Notes under the pieces: model-generated
What the model was told of the DNA's origin: nothing
What the model saw: the letters and a program-made list of their open reading frames with translations, nothing else
Databases searched by the model: none
Origin: Odoribacter laneus YIT 12061
GTDB lineage: Bacteria; Bacteroidota; Bacteroidia; Bacteroidales; Marinifilaceae
NCBI RefSeq assembly: GCF_000243215.1
Contig: NZ_JH594596.1
Coordinates: 2,502,392-2,566,391 of the forward strand
Direction: 5' to 3'
DNA length: 64,000 nt
Position numbers and translations under genes: made by a program
Part shown: positions 17,069-28,198 of the stretch, in pieces
Numbering within the stretch: the first letter of the stretch is position 1
How the letters are laid out: each line of letters begins with the position of its first letter

Positions 17069-19765
17069 CTAAAACTTATAGGTAAATCCAATTTCGGCAT
17101 TCGTACCTGGCCGAAAGGCCTCTACTTCCAATTTATCGTTAATTTGCGGTACATCCTGCCGAAAACGTACCTTACTGTTGAGCAAATCTTTAACCGTCAA
17201 TTTGAAACTCCAATGACGGCCTAAACTATAACTTCCCACCCAATCGAGCGTATGTAAGGTAAGTTGTTTGTTATCACCTAAGCCGAATATTCCAACCGAA
17301 TGAATACGAGGCCCTTGCACATTGTATACCAAAGCCAGAATCATACGGTCGTCCCCCCCACGTAAATAAGGAGCATAACTTATATCGGCATTGATCAGAT
17401 AAGGCGAAGCTCCCTGAAGAGCCCGTTGATTGTCTGTATATATCCCGCCATCTTTCGGCAATTTGACATCGGTATACATATACGAACCATTGAGGCCCAA
17501 TCGAAAGTTTTTAAAAACTTCCTTACGCATTTCCACTTCTACCCCCATAGCAATTCCATTTTTTGAATTCCGGAAAGTATGTACAGCCGATCCCCCTTCT
17601 GCTTCCTGTACCCGCTCAATCGGATCGTTCAATTGCTTGAAATACAAAGTAGCCGAAAACATATCGTTATTTTTTTTCGAAAAAAGATCATAACGCAAAT
17701 CCACATTAATGTTATAGCCGTTCTGAATAGCAGCATTTCCCCGGATAGCAGCACTTCCATACGACTCACGGTACAAAAAAGGAGCCATCTCCACAAAAGC
17801 CGGACGGGTCACAGTACGCGATACAGCAAAGCGAAGACTGTTTCGTTCCCCTATCGTATATTTTATATTTAAAGCCGGAAAAATATCCCCGTTTTTTAGT
17901 TCAGATTTTCGTTTTATACTCCCGTCATCAAAATAATCCACACTCTGATTGACTTGCTCATAACGCACACCTATATTTATCAACAATGTGGGGAAAGGGA
18001 AAAAATCTACCTCTGCAAAAGCAGCATACGCCTTACTCTCTGCCTTATACCGATTCCGCGGTTGATAACTCCTTTTGATCAGAATATTTCCATTCGCCAC
18101 ATTTTCAAAATTCAGGTAACTATCTGTATCGTAAATATTAAATATCTCAGGAGAAGGTAAATTATCCAGATTGTAATAGAAACTGGCACACCGGAAATCA
18201 CGCGTCTTCCGCTTATATGTAGCTCCAAAATGTAAACGATTCTTTTCCCCAAACCGATAAGCAACTTTTACATCTCCCACCATTTCATTTTCGTCCAATT
18301 CTCCGAAATAACGCATTGTCTCCTGTTGATTCAGCAAGAAAAGACTCAATTTACCTGTCTCTTCATTTTTACGAAACATTACCTGCCGCCGATCTGGTTC
18401 ATCACTCCCAGTCATTCCATAAGAACCAGCCCAATTTAATTCCCATCTCTCTCCCCATTCATGATGCCCGCTTAGCTGATTATTTAATAAACTGTATGCA
18501 TGATAAACGCTATTGCTTCCCCTCAAGGTGACCCCTTCGGAATCAAAACCGTCCCGTTCCATAAATTCATCAATAGCATTGCGGGCATAAAATAATGAAT
18601 AATTGAGATAGTCTGAATGACGAAAAGTATAGCTTAAGCCGGCTAAAGCCGCTATTTTGAATTTTGTTATATAACTGTTATAACGGAACATATTCAGTAC
18701 ACGTCCCTGAGCGGTAAATTGCTTGACAAAAGCATCTTTGAGGATTTGTTTTTCGTTACCCGCTCCCATCGATAAAAGTACATTGAGTTTTCCAAAACTC
18801 TTCCCCCAACCTACATTACCGCTGAAATCAGGCAAAGCCGTCTTCTTCTCTATAACAAAAGAAGTTCCGAAAATATCCTTTTCCTTTACCTTCTCTTCAA
18901 AAGAAGAATAAGGCATATCCAGATATTTGGAATCAATATTTCCAGTTTTTAACAGAGACCCTTCCCGGTCACTATAATAAAAATCTTTACCCAGAGTATT
19001 AAATACCCCACCGACATTCATGCCGACAGAAAAGAAATCCTCTCCTGTATGCACTTTCGTTCCAATATCTATATGTGCACCCGAATAGTCTGCAAAAGAT
19101 TGTACGGCATATACTTTACTTACTGTAATATTTTTCACCGTAGCCGATGGAAATAAATCCAAAGGTATTAATTTATTATCCGGATTGGGAGAAGCAATCG
19201 GCAATCCATTTAAAGTCGTCGTACTGTAACGGTCCCCTAAGCCCCGAACAATCAACTGTCCGGCATTTGCCACAGAAATTCCAGTGATCTTTTTTACTCC
19301 TTCCTCTACATTGGAAATTCCCTTCAAACTCATTTCTTTTGCTCCCATATTTTCTATCGCTATGGTCGCATTCTGTCTTTCAACCTGTAATACCCGTTCG
19401 TTTTCTAAATTTTTACGGGCTGTCACTTTTACCTCATCCAACGTTTCGGTATCCGGTTCAAGCTCAAAATGAATTTCCTGGTTTTCCGCTACCTTTACCC
19501 CTTCCCGTATTAAATCTTGATAGCCCACAAATTTCACTATCAATGTATAAGTACCCGTGTCTACGTTTAAGGTATATCTCCCCTCCCTATCAGCAACTGT
19601 TCCGAATGCCGTACCCGCTACTTGAATAGTCGCCCCGAACAAAGGCTCTCTAGTTTTCTTGTCAACAATAGTTCCTTTGATAACTCCGCAAAATGCCTGA
19701 AAAGACAAAAGAGAGAAAAAGAAAAGAAAAAGAAAATGTCTGAGAAAATTCTGTTGTTTATACAT
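17069..19765 (-). CDS. TonB-dependent outer-membrane receptor with N-terminal CarboxypepD_reg domain
   Basis: 898 residues from the ATG at 19765; the frame is open 13 codons further upstream, but the chosen Met precedes an ideal signal peptide (MYKQQNFLRHFLFLFFFSLL). Residues 30-115 are a carboxypeptidase-regulatory-like domain (GVIKGTIVDKKTREPLFGAT). A plug domain with LIVRGLGDRYSTTTLNGLPI follows, then a beta-barrel ending in aromatic EIGFTYKF. The plug form resembles iron or metal siderophore-type receptors rather than SusC. It is first in an operon with the beta-helix lipoprotein. The substrate is not identifiable. Confidence 0.9.
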   Translation of the reverse strand: MYKQQNFLRHFLFLFFFSLLSFQAFCGVIKGTIVDKKTREPLFGATIQVAGTAFGTVADREGRYTLNVDTGTYTLIVKFVGYQDLIREGVKVAENQEIHFELEPDTETLDEVKVTARKNLENERVLQVERQNATIAIENMGAKEMSLKGISNVEEGVKKITGISVANAGQLIVRGLGDRYSTTTLNGLPIASPNPDNKLIPLDLFPSATVKNITVSKVYAVQSFADYSGAHIDIGTKVHTGEDFFSVGMNVGGVFNTLGKDFYYSDREGSLLKTGNIDSKYLDMPYSSFEEKVKEKDIFGTSFVIEKKTALPDFSGNVGWGKSFGKLNVLLSMGAGNEKQILKDAFVKQFTAQGRVLNMFRYNSYITKFKIAALAGLSYTFRHSDYLNYSLFYARNAIDEFMERDGFDSEGVTLRGSNSVYHAYSLLNNQLSGHHEWGERWELNWAGSYGMTGSDEPDRRQVMFRKNEETGKLSLFLLNQQETMRYFGELDENEMVGDVKVAYRFGEKNRLHFGATYKRKTRDFRCASFYYNLDNLPSPEIFNIYDTDSYLNFENVANGNILIKRSYQPRNRYKAESKAYAAFAEVDFFPFPTLLINIGVRYEQVNQSVDYFDDGSIKRKSELKNGDIFPALNIKYTIGERNSLRFAVSRTVTRPAFVEMAPFLYRESYGSAAIRGNAAIQNGYNINVDLRYDLFSKKNNDMFSATLYFKQLNDPIERVQEAEGGSAVHTFRNSKNGIAMGVEVEMRKEVFKNFRLGLNGSYMYTDVKLPKDGGIYTDNQRALQGASPYLINADISYAPYLRGGDDRMILALVYNVQGPRIHSVGIFGLGDNKQLTLHTLDWVGSYSLGRHWSFKLTVKDLLNSKVRFRQDVPQINDKLEVEAFRPGTNAEIGFTYKF

Positions 19766-19963
19766 CTTTACTTGTTTTACAGCGCAAAGATTAGCTATAA
19801 ACATTACATTATGATCTCATTTTTATTTCCATTTCATTACATTTTATCACACAAAAGTCCTCTACCTCTTTCAAAACAAAGATAAAATATCGGATTTTAA
19901 TATAAAGTCAGAAATTTAGCTCCTTTTCTTTTGTCCCCATTTATTATCGTTACAGCCACGCTA

Positions 19964-21196
19964 TCAGTTATTTCTCTGATCCTGAATTTCTTTCATGTGA
20001 ACGACACCTCTATATACAATAATATAATTGAGAAGTAACAATAAAATTAAGCCAGCCAAAAAGTAAGGCCAACCTCCCGTATCAAGCAAAATACCGGTAG
20101 CCCAACCCAATAAACTGGATCCCAGATAATACACCAACAAATAAATGGATATTGTAACGGAACGTTTTGCCGGATTATATTCACTGACAATCCGGTTACA
20201 GAGGACATGCACAACAAAAAAATTAAACGTAAAAACAGCTAATCCTAAGGTAACAAGCCAGAAATTGGCAATATAAAGCAATACTATACTGACAGCAGAA
20301 ATTAATAATATTTTCTTCAATACCTGAAAAGAAGTATGCCGGCGGGTTAAACGCACAGTAGCTACTGATCCAAAAATTCCAAAAATATACATCAAATAAA
20401 TGTAATGAATTGAATACTCGGGGAAAGAAAAAGGCTCCTCCACTAAATAAAAACCCATATAATTATACAAGCTGACAAATACGCCTAAAATCAAGCCTCC
20501 GGTAAGATAAAAGGGGATCAAAGCCTTGGAAGTAATCAGATGAAGATTCGTAACCACCAGTGAATGTAAACTTTCCCTACAAGGAATAAAATGTGTGGAA
20601 CGAGGACTGAAAATCAAAAATAAAAGAGCAAAAAAAGCACAAATCAGCCCAATACTTACGGAAGCAATCCTCCACGACCAAATTGCCCCGATCCAGGAAG
20701 AAATAAAACGTCCACTCATCCCTCCCAATGCATTCCCAGCAATATAAAGAGCCATAATTTTTCCTTTATTACGCTCCGACACCTCTTCGGCAATATAAGC
20801 CATAGATACAGAAGTAGCCCCGGAAAGCAAATAGCCCTTAGCTGCACTCAATAAGATCAATAAACCAAAAAACGGAGCAAAAGAAGCTGCAACAGAAAAT
20901 ACAGAAGAAGCCAAAAGTCCTACGCTGATTAACTGTTTTCGCGATATGCGATCGGCAATAAACATCGTCGTTATTAAACCAAACACCATACCCAAGGTCG
21001 AGAATGACACCGCCAGACTGCTGTCACTGGCTGTCAAATGAAAATCCCGGGCTAAATCGGGCAAAAGCGGCTGAAAATAATACAACTGCGCAAAACAAGA
21101 AAAACCCGATAAGAATACACATACGGAAATAATCGTATCCCTCCGGCTGACTTTTTTTTCTAATTCAGAAGCATCCATCTCTTTAGGCAAAATCAT
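19964..21196 (-). CDS. MFS transporter (YnfM/Bcr-like)
   Basis: A 410-residue protein with about twelve hydrophobic helices. The MFS motif between TM2 and TM3 is readable as ADRISRKQLI, and the first TM region has QLYYFQPLLPDLARDF, typical of the YnfM-like group. A TM11-12 pair closes the protein. Members export drugs or small metabolites by proton antiport; the substrate is unknown here. The ATG at 21196 is used. A second ATG at 21178 is possible, because a near-consensus -7 box (TACCTTCG) falls directly before the first. Confidence 0.88.
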   Translation of the reverse strand: MILPKEMDASELEKKVSRRDTIISVCVFLSGFSCFAQLYYFQPLLPDLARDFHLTASDSSLAVSFSTLGMVFGLITTMFIADRISRKQLISVGLLASSVFSVAASFAPFFGLLILLSAAKGYLLSGATSVSMAYIAEEVSERNKGKIMALYIAGNALGGMSGRFISSWIGAIWSWRIASVSIGLICAFFALLFLIFSPRSTHFIPCRESLHSLVVTNLHLITSKALIPFYLTGGLILGVFVSLYNYMGFYLVEEPFSFPEYSIHYIYLMYIFGIFGSVATVRLTRRHTSFQVLKKILLISAVSIVLLYIANFWLVTLGLAVFTFNFFVVHVLCNRIVSEYNPAKRSVTISIYLLVYYLGSSLLGWATGILLDTGGWPYFLAGLILLLLLNYIIVYRGVVHMKEIQDQRNN

Positions 21197-21277
21197 GCGA
21201 AGGTAATGACTATCCCCTAAATTTCCTAACAGGAAAAGCAGCAGATTAACAAAAAATGAATTTCTGTTACCAGATAT

Positions 21278-21314
21278 AAAAAAGACTACCGATTGATTTC
21301 GATAGTCTCTTTTT
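21278..21314 (-). terminator. Intrinsic terminator after the GH97 gene
   Basis: On the minus strand AAAAAG(A)GACTA pairs with TAGTCTTTTTT around a 14-base loop, and the right arm runs into a T-rich tail. It starts 17 bases after the GH97 stop codon. Confidence 0.75.
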
Positions 21315-21331
21315 ATAAACGTATGAAGGAT

Positions 21332-23470
<2,139 letters not shown>

Positions 23471-23534
23471 CTATGGATTTAGTTCATTTTTATAACGTTT
23501 GCAATTTAAATCTAGCCACATTTGTACTGCCATA

Positions 23535-23542
23535 CAAAAATA
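23535..23542 (-). promoter_or_regulatory. -7 box of the GH97 gene (TATTTTTG)
   Basis: An exact TAnnTTTG match on the minus strand, 68 bases upstream of the GH97 ATG. No clear -33 TTG is seen at the expected distance. Confidence 0.5.
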
Positions 23543-23756
23543 TACCGAAAAAGACCTTAATCCAGAGAAGGGAGAAAAAAAGGAGTAAATAGGAAGAACC
23601 GTTAAATGTTAATTTACTGACAACAAGGACATTATCCAATAGATAGATTGTTAAAAAAGGAGTGAAACTTCAGTTTATAAGCAAGAGGATCTTTTAGATC
23701 TATCGGGAAATAAATAAAGTAAGGACATTATAATATATAATTTTACATTAAAACGT

Positions 23757-23764
23757 TACCTTTG
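23757..23764 (+). promoter_or_regulatory. -7 box (TACCTTTG)
   Basis: An exact match to the strongest form of the Bacteroidetes -7 element, 22 bases before the ATG at 23787, which would leave a short leader. Confidence 0.6.
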
Positions 23765-23786
23765 TCTGTAATTCTTATCAAATCGT

Positions 23787-24515
23787 ATGGAAAACATGAA
23801 AAAACTGAATGATCTGGTTACTTGGAAAATAGGAGATTATGCATTACAATTATCCGTAGTTATTTTGGGAGTCTTGATTACTTTCGGCGGAGGGAATATG
23901 TTAAACAAACGGGCGAAGGCGAAAGAGATCACCAATGCGATGGAGTTAATCAAAATTGAATTAGAGACGAACAGAAAAAGCATTCAGGAAATCGGTAAAA
24001 CTTTAGCCATTGAGCAAAAAGCAAGCCGATATGCACTTCGCTTTGAAAATAACCTCAGCAAAGCTTCGAATGATTCGTTAGAAATATATCTCTCCTATCC
24101 TTTTCTGATAAATAATTTCAGAGCTAAAACAGATGCTTTGGAAATGTTCAAAATGTCTTCTTTAGCCCCACAAGTACACGATAAAAAACTTATTCTCCAA
24201 ATCATAAAAACCTATAATGAAATTATCATCGTTGAAGACATTGTCAAATGGTACTACGATTTAAAAACTCAATATATGAATGATATGAAAACGGAACGGG
24301 ATTTTCTTTATAAAGAAGACAAACTTCTTCGGGAAGGTGTCAAAAAAAATATTCAGCAAATCTGGCAATTCCGATTAACCAGTTTTCCCGTCCATAATGT
24401 CCTTACCTTCATATCAGGTGCGCGGGATTTTAAAAAAGGCTTTCCTGAAGTCGAAACCTTACTCAACGAAACCATCCAAATGATCGAAGAAAGACAGGGT
24501 CCCAGAGGAAATTAA
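23787..24515 (+). CDS. Hypothetical single-TM protein, DUF6090-like
   Basis: A 242-residue protein. A hydrophobic segment at about residues 18-36 (LQLSVVILGVLITFGGGNML) follows KIGDYALQ. Next comes a long helical, charged region beginning NKRAKAKEITNAMELIKIELETNR, then alternating helices. This layout, an N-terminal anchor then helices with ELxxNR, recalls DUF6090-type proteins, but I do not recognise it firmly. There is no enzymatic motif. It has its own promoter and ends 16 bases before a REP-like repeat. Confidence 0.6.
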   Translation: MENMKKLNDLVTWKIGDYALQLSVVILGVLITFGGGNMLNKRAKAKEITNAMELIKIELETNRKSIQEIGKTLAIEQKASRYALRFENNLSKASNDSLEIYLSYPFLINNFRAKTDALEMFKMSSLAPQVHDKKLILQIIKTYNEIIIVEDIVKWYYDLKTQYMNDMKTERDFLYKEDKLLREGVKKNIQQIWQFRLTSFPVHNVLTFISGARDFKKGFPEVETLLNETIQMIEERQGPRGN

Positions 24516-24531
24516 AGAAAAATCTTCTTTT

Positions 24532-24564
24532 CCCCCAGAGGGACGGACCTTTTGGGGCATTTTT
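24532..24564 (+). repeat. REP-like element, copy C (forward)
   Basis: CCCCCAGAGGGACGGACC followed by TTTTGGGGCATTTT. It lies just after the preceding gene's stop and is paired with copy D about 160 bases away, between two convergent genes. Confidence 0.82.
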
Positions 24565-24724
24565 GCCCAAAATACTCTTTTTCCCATTTTTCATTTAAAC
24601 GAATAAAACCGGAAAATATTCACTCAACAAACTGAAAGAAAGATACTTAATAACAGGAGTTTTCTCCTCTAGGATATTAAAAATTTCTACAAAATACTTT
24701 TAACAAAGAAGTTTATTGCTAAAA

Positions 24725-24747
24725 ATCCCCCAAAAGGTCCGTCCCCG
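24725..24747 (-). repeat. REP-like element, copy D (inverted)
   Basis: Read on the minus strand it is CGGGGACGGACC followed by TTTTGGGGGAT. The outer CCCC arm present in other copies is missing. It begins five bases from the stop codon of the DUF6377 gene. Confidence 0.78.
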
Positions 24748-24751
24748 TTTA

Positions 24752-26413
24752 TTAAAAAGTACCGATACGCATCACTTCCTGTTCAAAATCCTCCCGAGCT
24801 CCCCGGGCTTTATTGCGCATTTTTGTACGATAGTTGTAAATGGTTTTCAAAGAATAACGCAGGAATTGGGCAATTTTGTTGCTATCCGTAATGCCCAAAC
24901 GGATGAGGGCAAAAATCCGCAATTCCGTATTCAGTAGTTCTCCCGGCTTCAATATAATCTCCTCTCCTTCTGCCAGCAAAGCATTGAATTCTTTTACAAA
25001 ATCAGGAAACAACTGTAAAAAAGCAGTGTCGAAATTAGTATAAAATTCCTCCAGTTCCTCCTCTACAAATTGAGTCGATTTTAAATCCCGGAACAATTCC
25101 TCTGTCTGCCCGTTCATCGCCTTTTTATTCAAGGAACGCCGATAAGTATCTAATTTTCCGATATAGGTTGAACAAAGATCCAAGAAACGACCAATATAAG
25201 CTTCTTTAATATAATTTACTTCTGCCAAACTTTTATTTGTAAGTTGCAAACGGGTGTTAGAATCCGATAAGCGAACATTCAGAAGTTGTAATTCTCCATT
25301 CAACAATTTCAATTGTTCATTCGCTTTTCCCACCTCTTTTTTAGCCAATGCCAGTTTTTTCATTTGCCGTCTCAAATAAAGAGCCAGAAGGATTAAAAAT
25401 AAAGCCAATACACTTATGCACAAGAGATAAATAAACATTTGCCGCTGCTGACGCTCTCTTTGCAAACGATAAGCTTCATTGATAATCGGCAAAACCTGTG
25501 ACACCTCTATCGTACGCAAACGGGCATTGCAAAAAGCAGCGTCTTCCATCGCCCGTTTCATATAAGCATACGCCCTTGCGATATCTCCTTCCTCATACAA
25601 TAAAGCCGCCAATTCCCTAAGCGAAATATATTCTTTAACCCCACATTTTAAATCCGATAAAGCCGATATAATCAAATATTCTTTCTCCTTTTCCTGTTCC
25701 CCCATCTGCCGATAGACATTAGCAACAGCATAAGCCGTATACCCCATTTCCCGGCTATCCGGATTTAAGGTCTCATAATAAGGCAACAATAGGTTCAATG
25801 CTTTCCGATACTCCCCTTGATGTACCCACTGATTCGCTTTTATCATTACACGACCATCGCTTTTTCTGGAGGCTAAGCTCAACAAAGAATCCTGATATAA
25901 AGCTACTTTCTGTTCATATTCCTGCTGCAGTTCCTCTCCGATAGCATAATCCCGCATTGCCCCGTATAAGGTCTGATACAAATGATAATAAGATTCCAAC
26001 ATTTCTTCCGACAATTCCCTTTGATCTATATTTGCTAATAAATCCAAAGATTCCCAGTACATCCCGGTAATAATTCTCACTTCAGCCAATAACATACGGC
26101 TTTTCTCTATAATTTCCCTCTTCCCTGATTTTTCTGCCAATTGTAATTGTTCCCGTGCATAATACAAAGCCGAATCAGCAGTATATATTTTGTACTCGTT
26201 AGCCAAATACGCATCTGCTTCCATCCGCTGTTCATCTGTCTGCGCCTGTTGGCGTTTTAATTTTCCCTCTGCAATCCGTTGCTCCTTCCGCTGTATATAT
26301 TCTTCAGGATATTTTACAATCTTATCCAATTCCTTTAATCCGTTCTCTTTTCCTCCGGATTTTCCAAATAATAATAACGGCAACAACAAACTGACCCAAA
26401 GATATAATTTCAT
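24752..26413 (-). CDS. DUF6377 TPR membrane regulator with C-terminal HTH
   Basis: 553 residues from the ATG at 26413; a TTG six codons upstream is also in frame but less likely. Order: signal peptide (MKLYLWVSLLLPLLLFG), TPR-like periplasmic region (about 25-300), one TM helix (FIYLLCISVLALFLILLALYL), coiled-coil, then the DUF6377 region (KEAYIGRFLDLCSTYIGKLD) and a LuxR-like HTH (LGITDSNKIAQFLRYSLKTI). The layout is that of a one-component sensor carrying its own DNA-binding tail. The ligand and targets are unknown. Confidence 0.86.
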   Translation of the reverse strand: MKLYLWVSLLLPLLLFGKSGGKENGLKELDKIVKYPEEYIQRKEQRIAEGKLKRQQAQTDEQRMEADAYLANEYKIYTADSALYYAREQLQLAEKSGKREIIEKSRMLLAEVRIITGMYWESLDLLANIDQRELSEEMLESYYHLYQTLYGAMRDYAIGEELQQEYEQKVALYQDSLLSLASRKSDGRVMIKANQWVHQGEYRKALNLLLPYYETLNPDSREMGYTAYAVANVYRQMGEQEKEKEYLIISALSDLKCGVKEYISLRELAALLYEEGDIARAYAYMKRAMEDAAFCNARLRTIEVSQVLPIINEAYRLQRERQQRQMFIYLLCISVLALFLILLALYLRRQMKKLALAKKEVGKANEQLKLLNGELQLLNVRLSDSNTRLQLTNKSLAEVNYIKEAYIGRFLDLCSTYIGKLDTYRRSLNKKAMNGQTEELFRDLKSTQFVEEELEEFYTNFDTAFLQLFPDFVKEFNALLAEGEEIILKPGELLNTELRIFALIRLGITDSNKIAQFLRYSLKTIYNYRTKMRNKARGAREDFEQEVMRIGTF

Positions 26414-26441
26414 CCTTTTACTTTTTTCCAATAACCTTTTA

Positions 26442-26449
26442 CAAAGATA
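26442..26449 (-). promoter_or_regulatory. -7 box of the DUF6377 gene (TATCTTTG)
   Basis: An exact TAnnTTTG match on the minus strand, 28 bases before the ATG at 26413. Transcription would start close to the alternative TTG, which is why the downstream ATG is preferred. Confidence 0.55.
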
Positions 26450-27748
26450 ACTACAACTCTTCTAATTCCTTATCTTCCTTTTACTTTTTTCCCTCAAAAC
26501 GTTCAATCTCCTAAAACGAACGAAGCCACTCTTCGAAAATTATATAGCTTGAGATTTTTTATAAAGACATTAATAAATCTCAAAATTCCGGGAAGGAAGG
26601 TATTTTCTTTTTCTCCACAGTTTTTTTCAAACGGAAAGGGACCTAATTTTGTCCAAAAAATTTGCAGCATGAAAGGTTTAAATTCCCTATCCATTCCTCT
26701 CCAGGGGAACGAACGCCTGGATGATATTTCAAAGCCGGATCTCAATCTTTGTTTTCAAGATCCGGATCCGAACGTGTTGAGTCCCTATCACAGGCAATAT
26801 TTTGGTTACTCCTAATAAAAGAGTGTCCTCGCTTTTACCCATATCAATAATATCCGGGATCACGATCTGGACGGACACAACAAGCCGAACCGATACTGTT
26901 GCGAAGTAGACAAAAATATAAAGAGATTCAAGCCGCAATTTAATATTCCTTTACGAACGGCTTTGTATATTATCAAAGACGTCGATGAGAATATCAAAAC
27001 AGATCTTCTGGTAAAAAGCAATATAAATTCCCCCCCTTTCTTTTATAAGAAAATTATCTTCAAGCCCTTGACCAATCTTCTGGTGAAGGAGGCTGTATCT
27101 CCTTTCAATTTTCTAATTAATTTTCTGGGACAGGCTCTCACAATCCGAAAGATATCCCTTTTGACATCTACCGGACAGATTTCACACTGAAACAATTTTT
27201 GTTGATCCATCCATTGACCACTGTTAGGAAAGCAAAACTGGAAATGACTCTTAAATTGCAACCACCTTACACTCCTATATCAACTAAAAAATGAAATAAG
27301 CAAACGAAAATACTTACTGATTCCCGTAATCAAAAATCGAAAGACCATTTATTCCCTCAAGTTCTTAAAGAAAAAAGTACGAATAAATATTTACGCCAAC
27401 CGATTCGTCGGTAACTTATAAAGATAAAAGCTGCTATTCATTCCGACTTTCCCTCAAAGACGAAAAACCTTTATCCGAATAGAAAAAGTAATAAAAAGAA
27501 TGAAAGAAAGAGTTTGCCATACAGCAAAACTTTCTCAACTAAGTTTAAAAAGCCACTTATTTATCCTAAAAGAACTTTTTAAACCTCTCCACAAATCTTA
27601 AAAGCTACATCTCTTTCACTTATTTAAATTTACCTCACCACTTATTAAGGGGAATTAAAAACTATATTATACTAATTTACTGATTATTAAAAAACATATC
27701 CCTTTTAAATTCGTTTGAATAGTAGAGTAATCATAAAAATTAGAAACG
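26450..27748. other. Gene-poor 1.3 kb with a possible decayed coding remnant
   Basis: No intact gene is visible. From 26670 to about 27300 the sequence has protein-like composition but switches frame and meets stops. One frame reads MKGLNSLSIPLQGNERLDDI onward to a double stop near 26813. Another gives RDHDLDGHNKPNRYCCEVDK and continues to a stop near 27190. A third resumes near 27130 with NPKDIPFDIYRTDFTLKQF. This could be a pseudogene broken by frameshifts, but I cannot name the family. 27300-27748 is AT-rich with nothing recognisable. Confidence 0.35.
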
Positions 27749-28099
27749 ATGAATAACGAAAACACAAACTCAAAAAGCAGTGGCAGCCACACACAAGGTG
27801 GTAGCCATGAACAACATGTTGAAGCAGGACGTAAAGGCGGTGAAGCTTCTCATGGAGGTGGACGCAGTTCTCAAAGCAGTAACAGAGAAAACAGTAATTC
27901 CGGTACCCAAGGCGGAAGCCGCGAGCAACATGCTGAAGCAGGACGTAAAGGCGGCGAAGCTTCTCACGGAGGTGGACGCAGCTCTCAGAGCAGCAGTCGT
28001 GAAAGCAGCAATTCCGGCAAACAAGGCGGAAGTCGCGAACAACACGCTGAAGCAGGACGTAAAGGTGGCGAATCCTCCCACAGAGGTGATTGTCAATAA
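27749..28099 (+). CDS. KGG-repeat stress protein (YciG/GsiB-like)
   Basis: A 116-residue, very hydrophilic protein rich in Gly, Ser, Glu, Arg and His, with no hydrophobic core. It has a 38-residue repeat, two full units and one partial, each with EQHxEAGRKGGExSHxGG. This is the KGG motif of small general-stress proteins such as E. coli YciG and Bacillus GsiB. Such proteins are intrinsically disordered and are linked to desiccation or acid stress; their mechanism is unclear. It is a single-gene unit with a strong terminator. The other reading frames over it are also open because the repeat length is a multiple of three; I treat them as shadows. Confidence 0.85.
   Translation: MNNENTNSKSSGSHTQGGSHEQHVEAGRKGGEASHGGGRSSQSSNRENSNSGTQGGSREQHAEAGRKGGEASHGGGRSSQSSSRESSNSGKQGGSREQHAEAGRKGGESSHRGDCQ
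27794..28096 (+). repeat. 114-bp tandem repeat inside the KGG gene
   Basis: Units at 27794-27907, 27908-28021 and a partial 28022-28096. Each unit starts at the codon for the Gln of QGGS. The units remain similar at the DNA level, so copy number could vary by slippage or recombination without breaking the frame. Confidence 0.8.
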
Positions 28100-28145
28100 A
28101 ACACTTTACAAAATAGGACAATTTTCCTATTGAAATTTTTAATCC

Positions 28146-28198
28146 AAAGAGTATACCAGACTGTCCACGGACAAAACAATCACTGGTATACTCTTTTT
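28146..28198 (+). terminator. Strong intrinsic terminator after the KGG gene
   Basis: A 14-base perfect stem, AAAGAGTATACCAG (28146-28159) with CTGGTATACTCTTT (28183-28196), ending in a T-run. It lies 47 bases after the stop codon. Confidence 0.85.

Noticed and set aside
26814-27190. Treating the frames as one intact gene
   Set aside because: Stops and frame changes interrupt it and no family could be recognised, so it is reported only as a possible remnant.
27705-28133. Long alternative frames on both strands across the KGG gene
   Set aside because: They arise because the repeat is a multiple of three with few stops. Only the frame with KGG motifs has a known protein signature and a sensible start.
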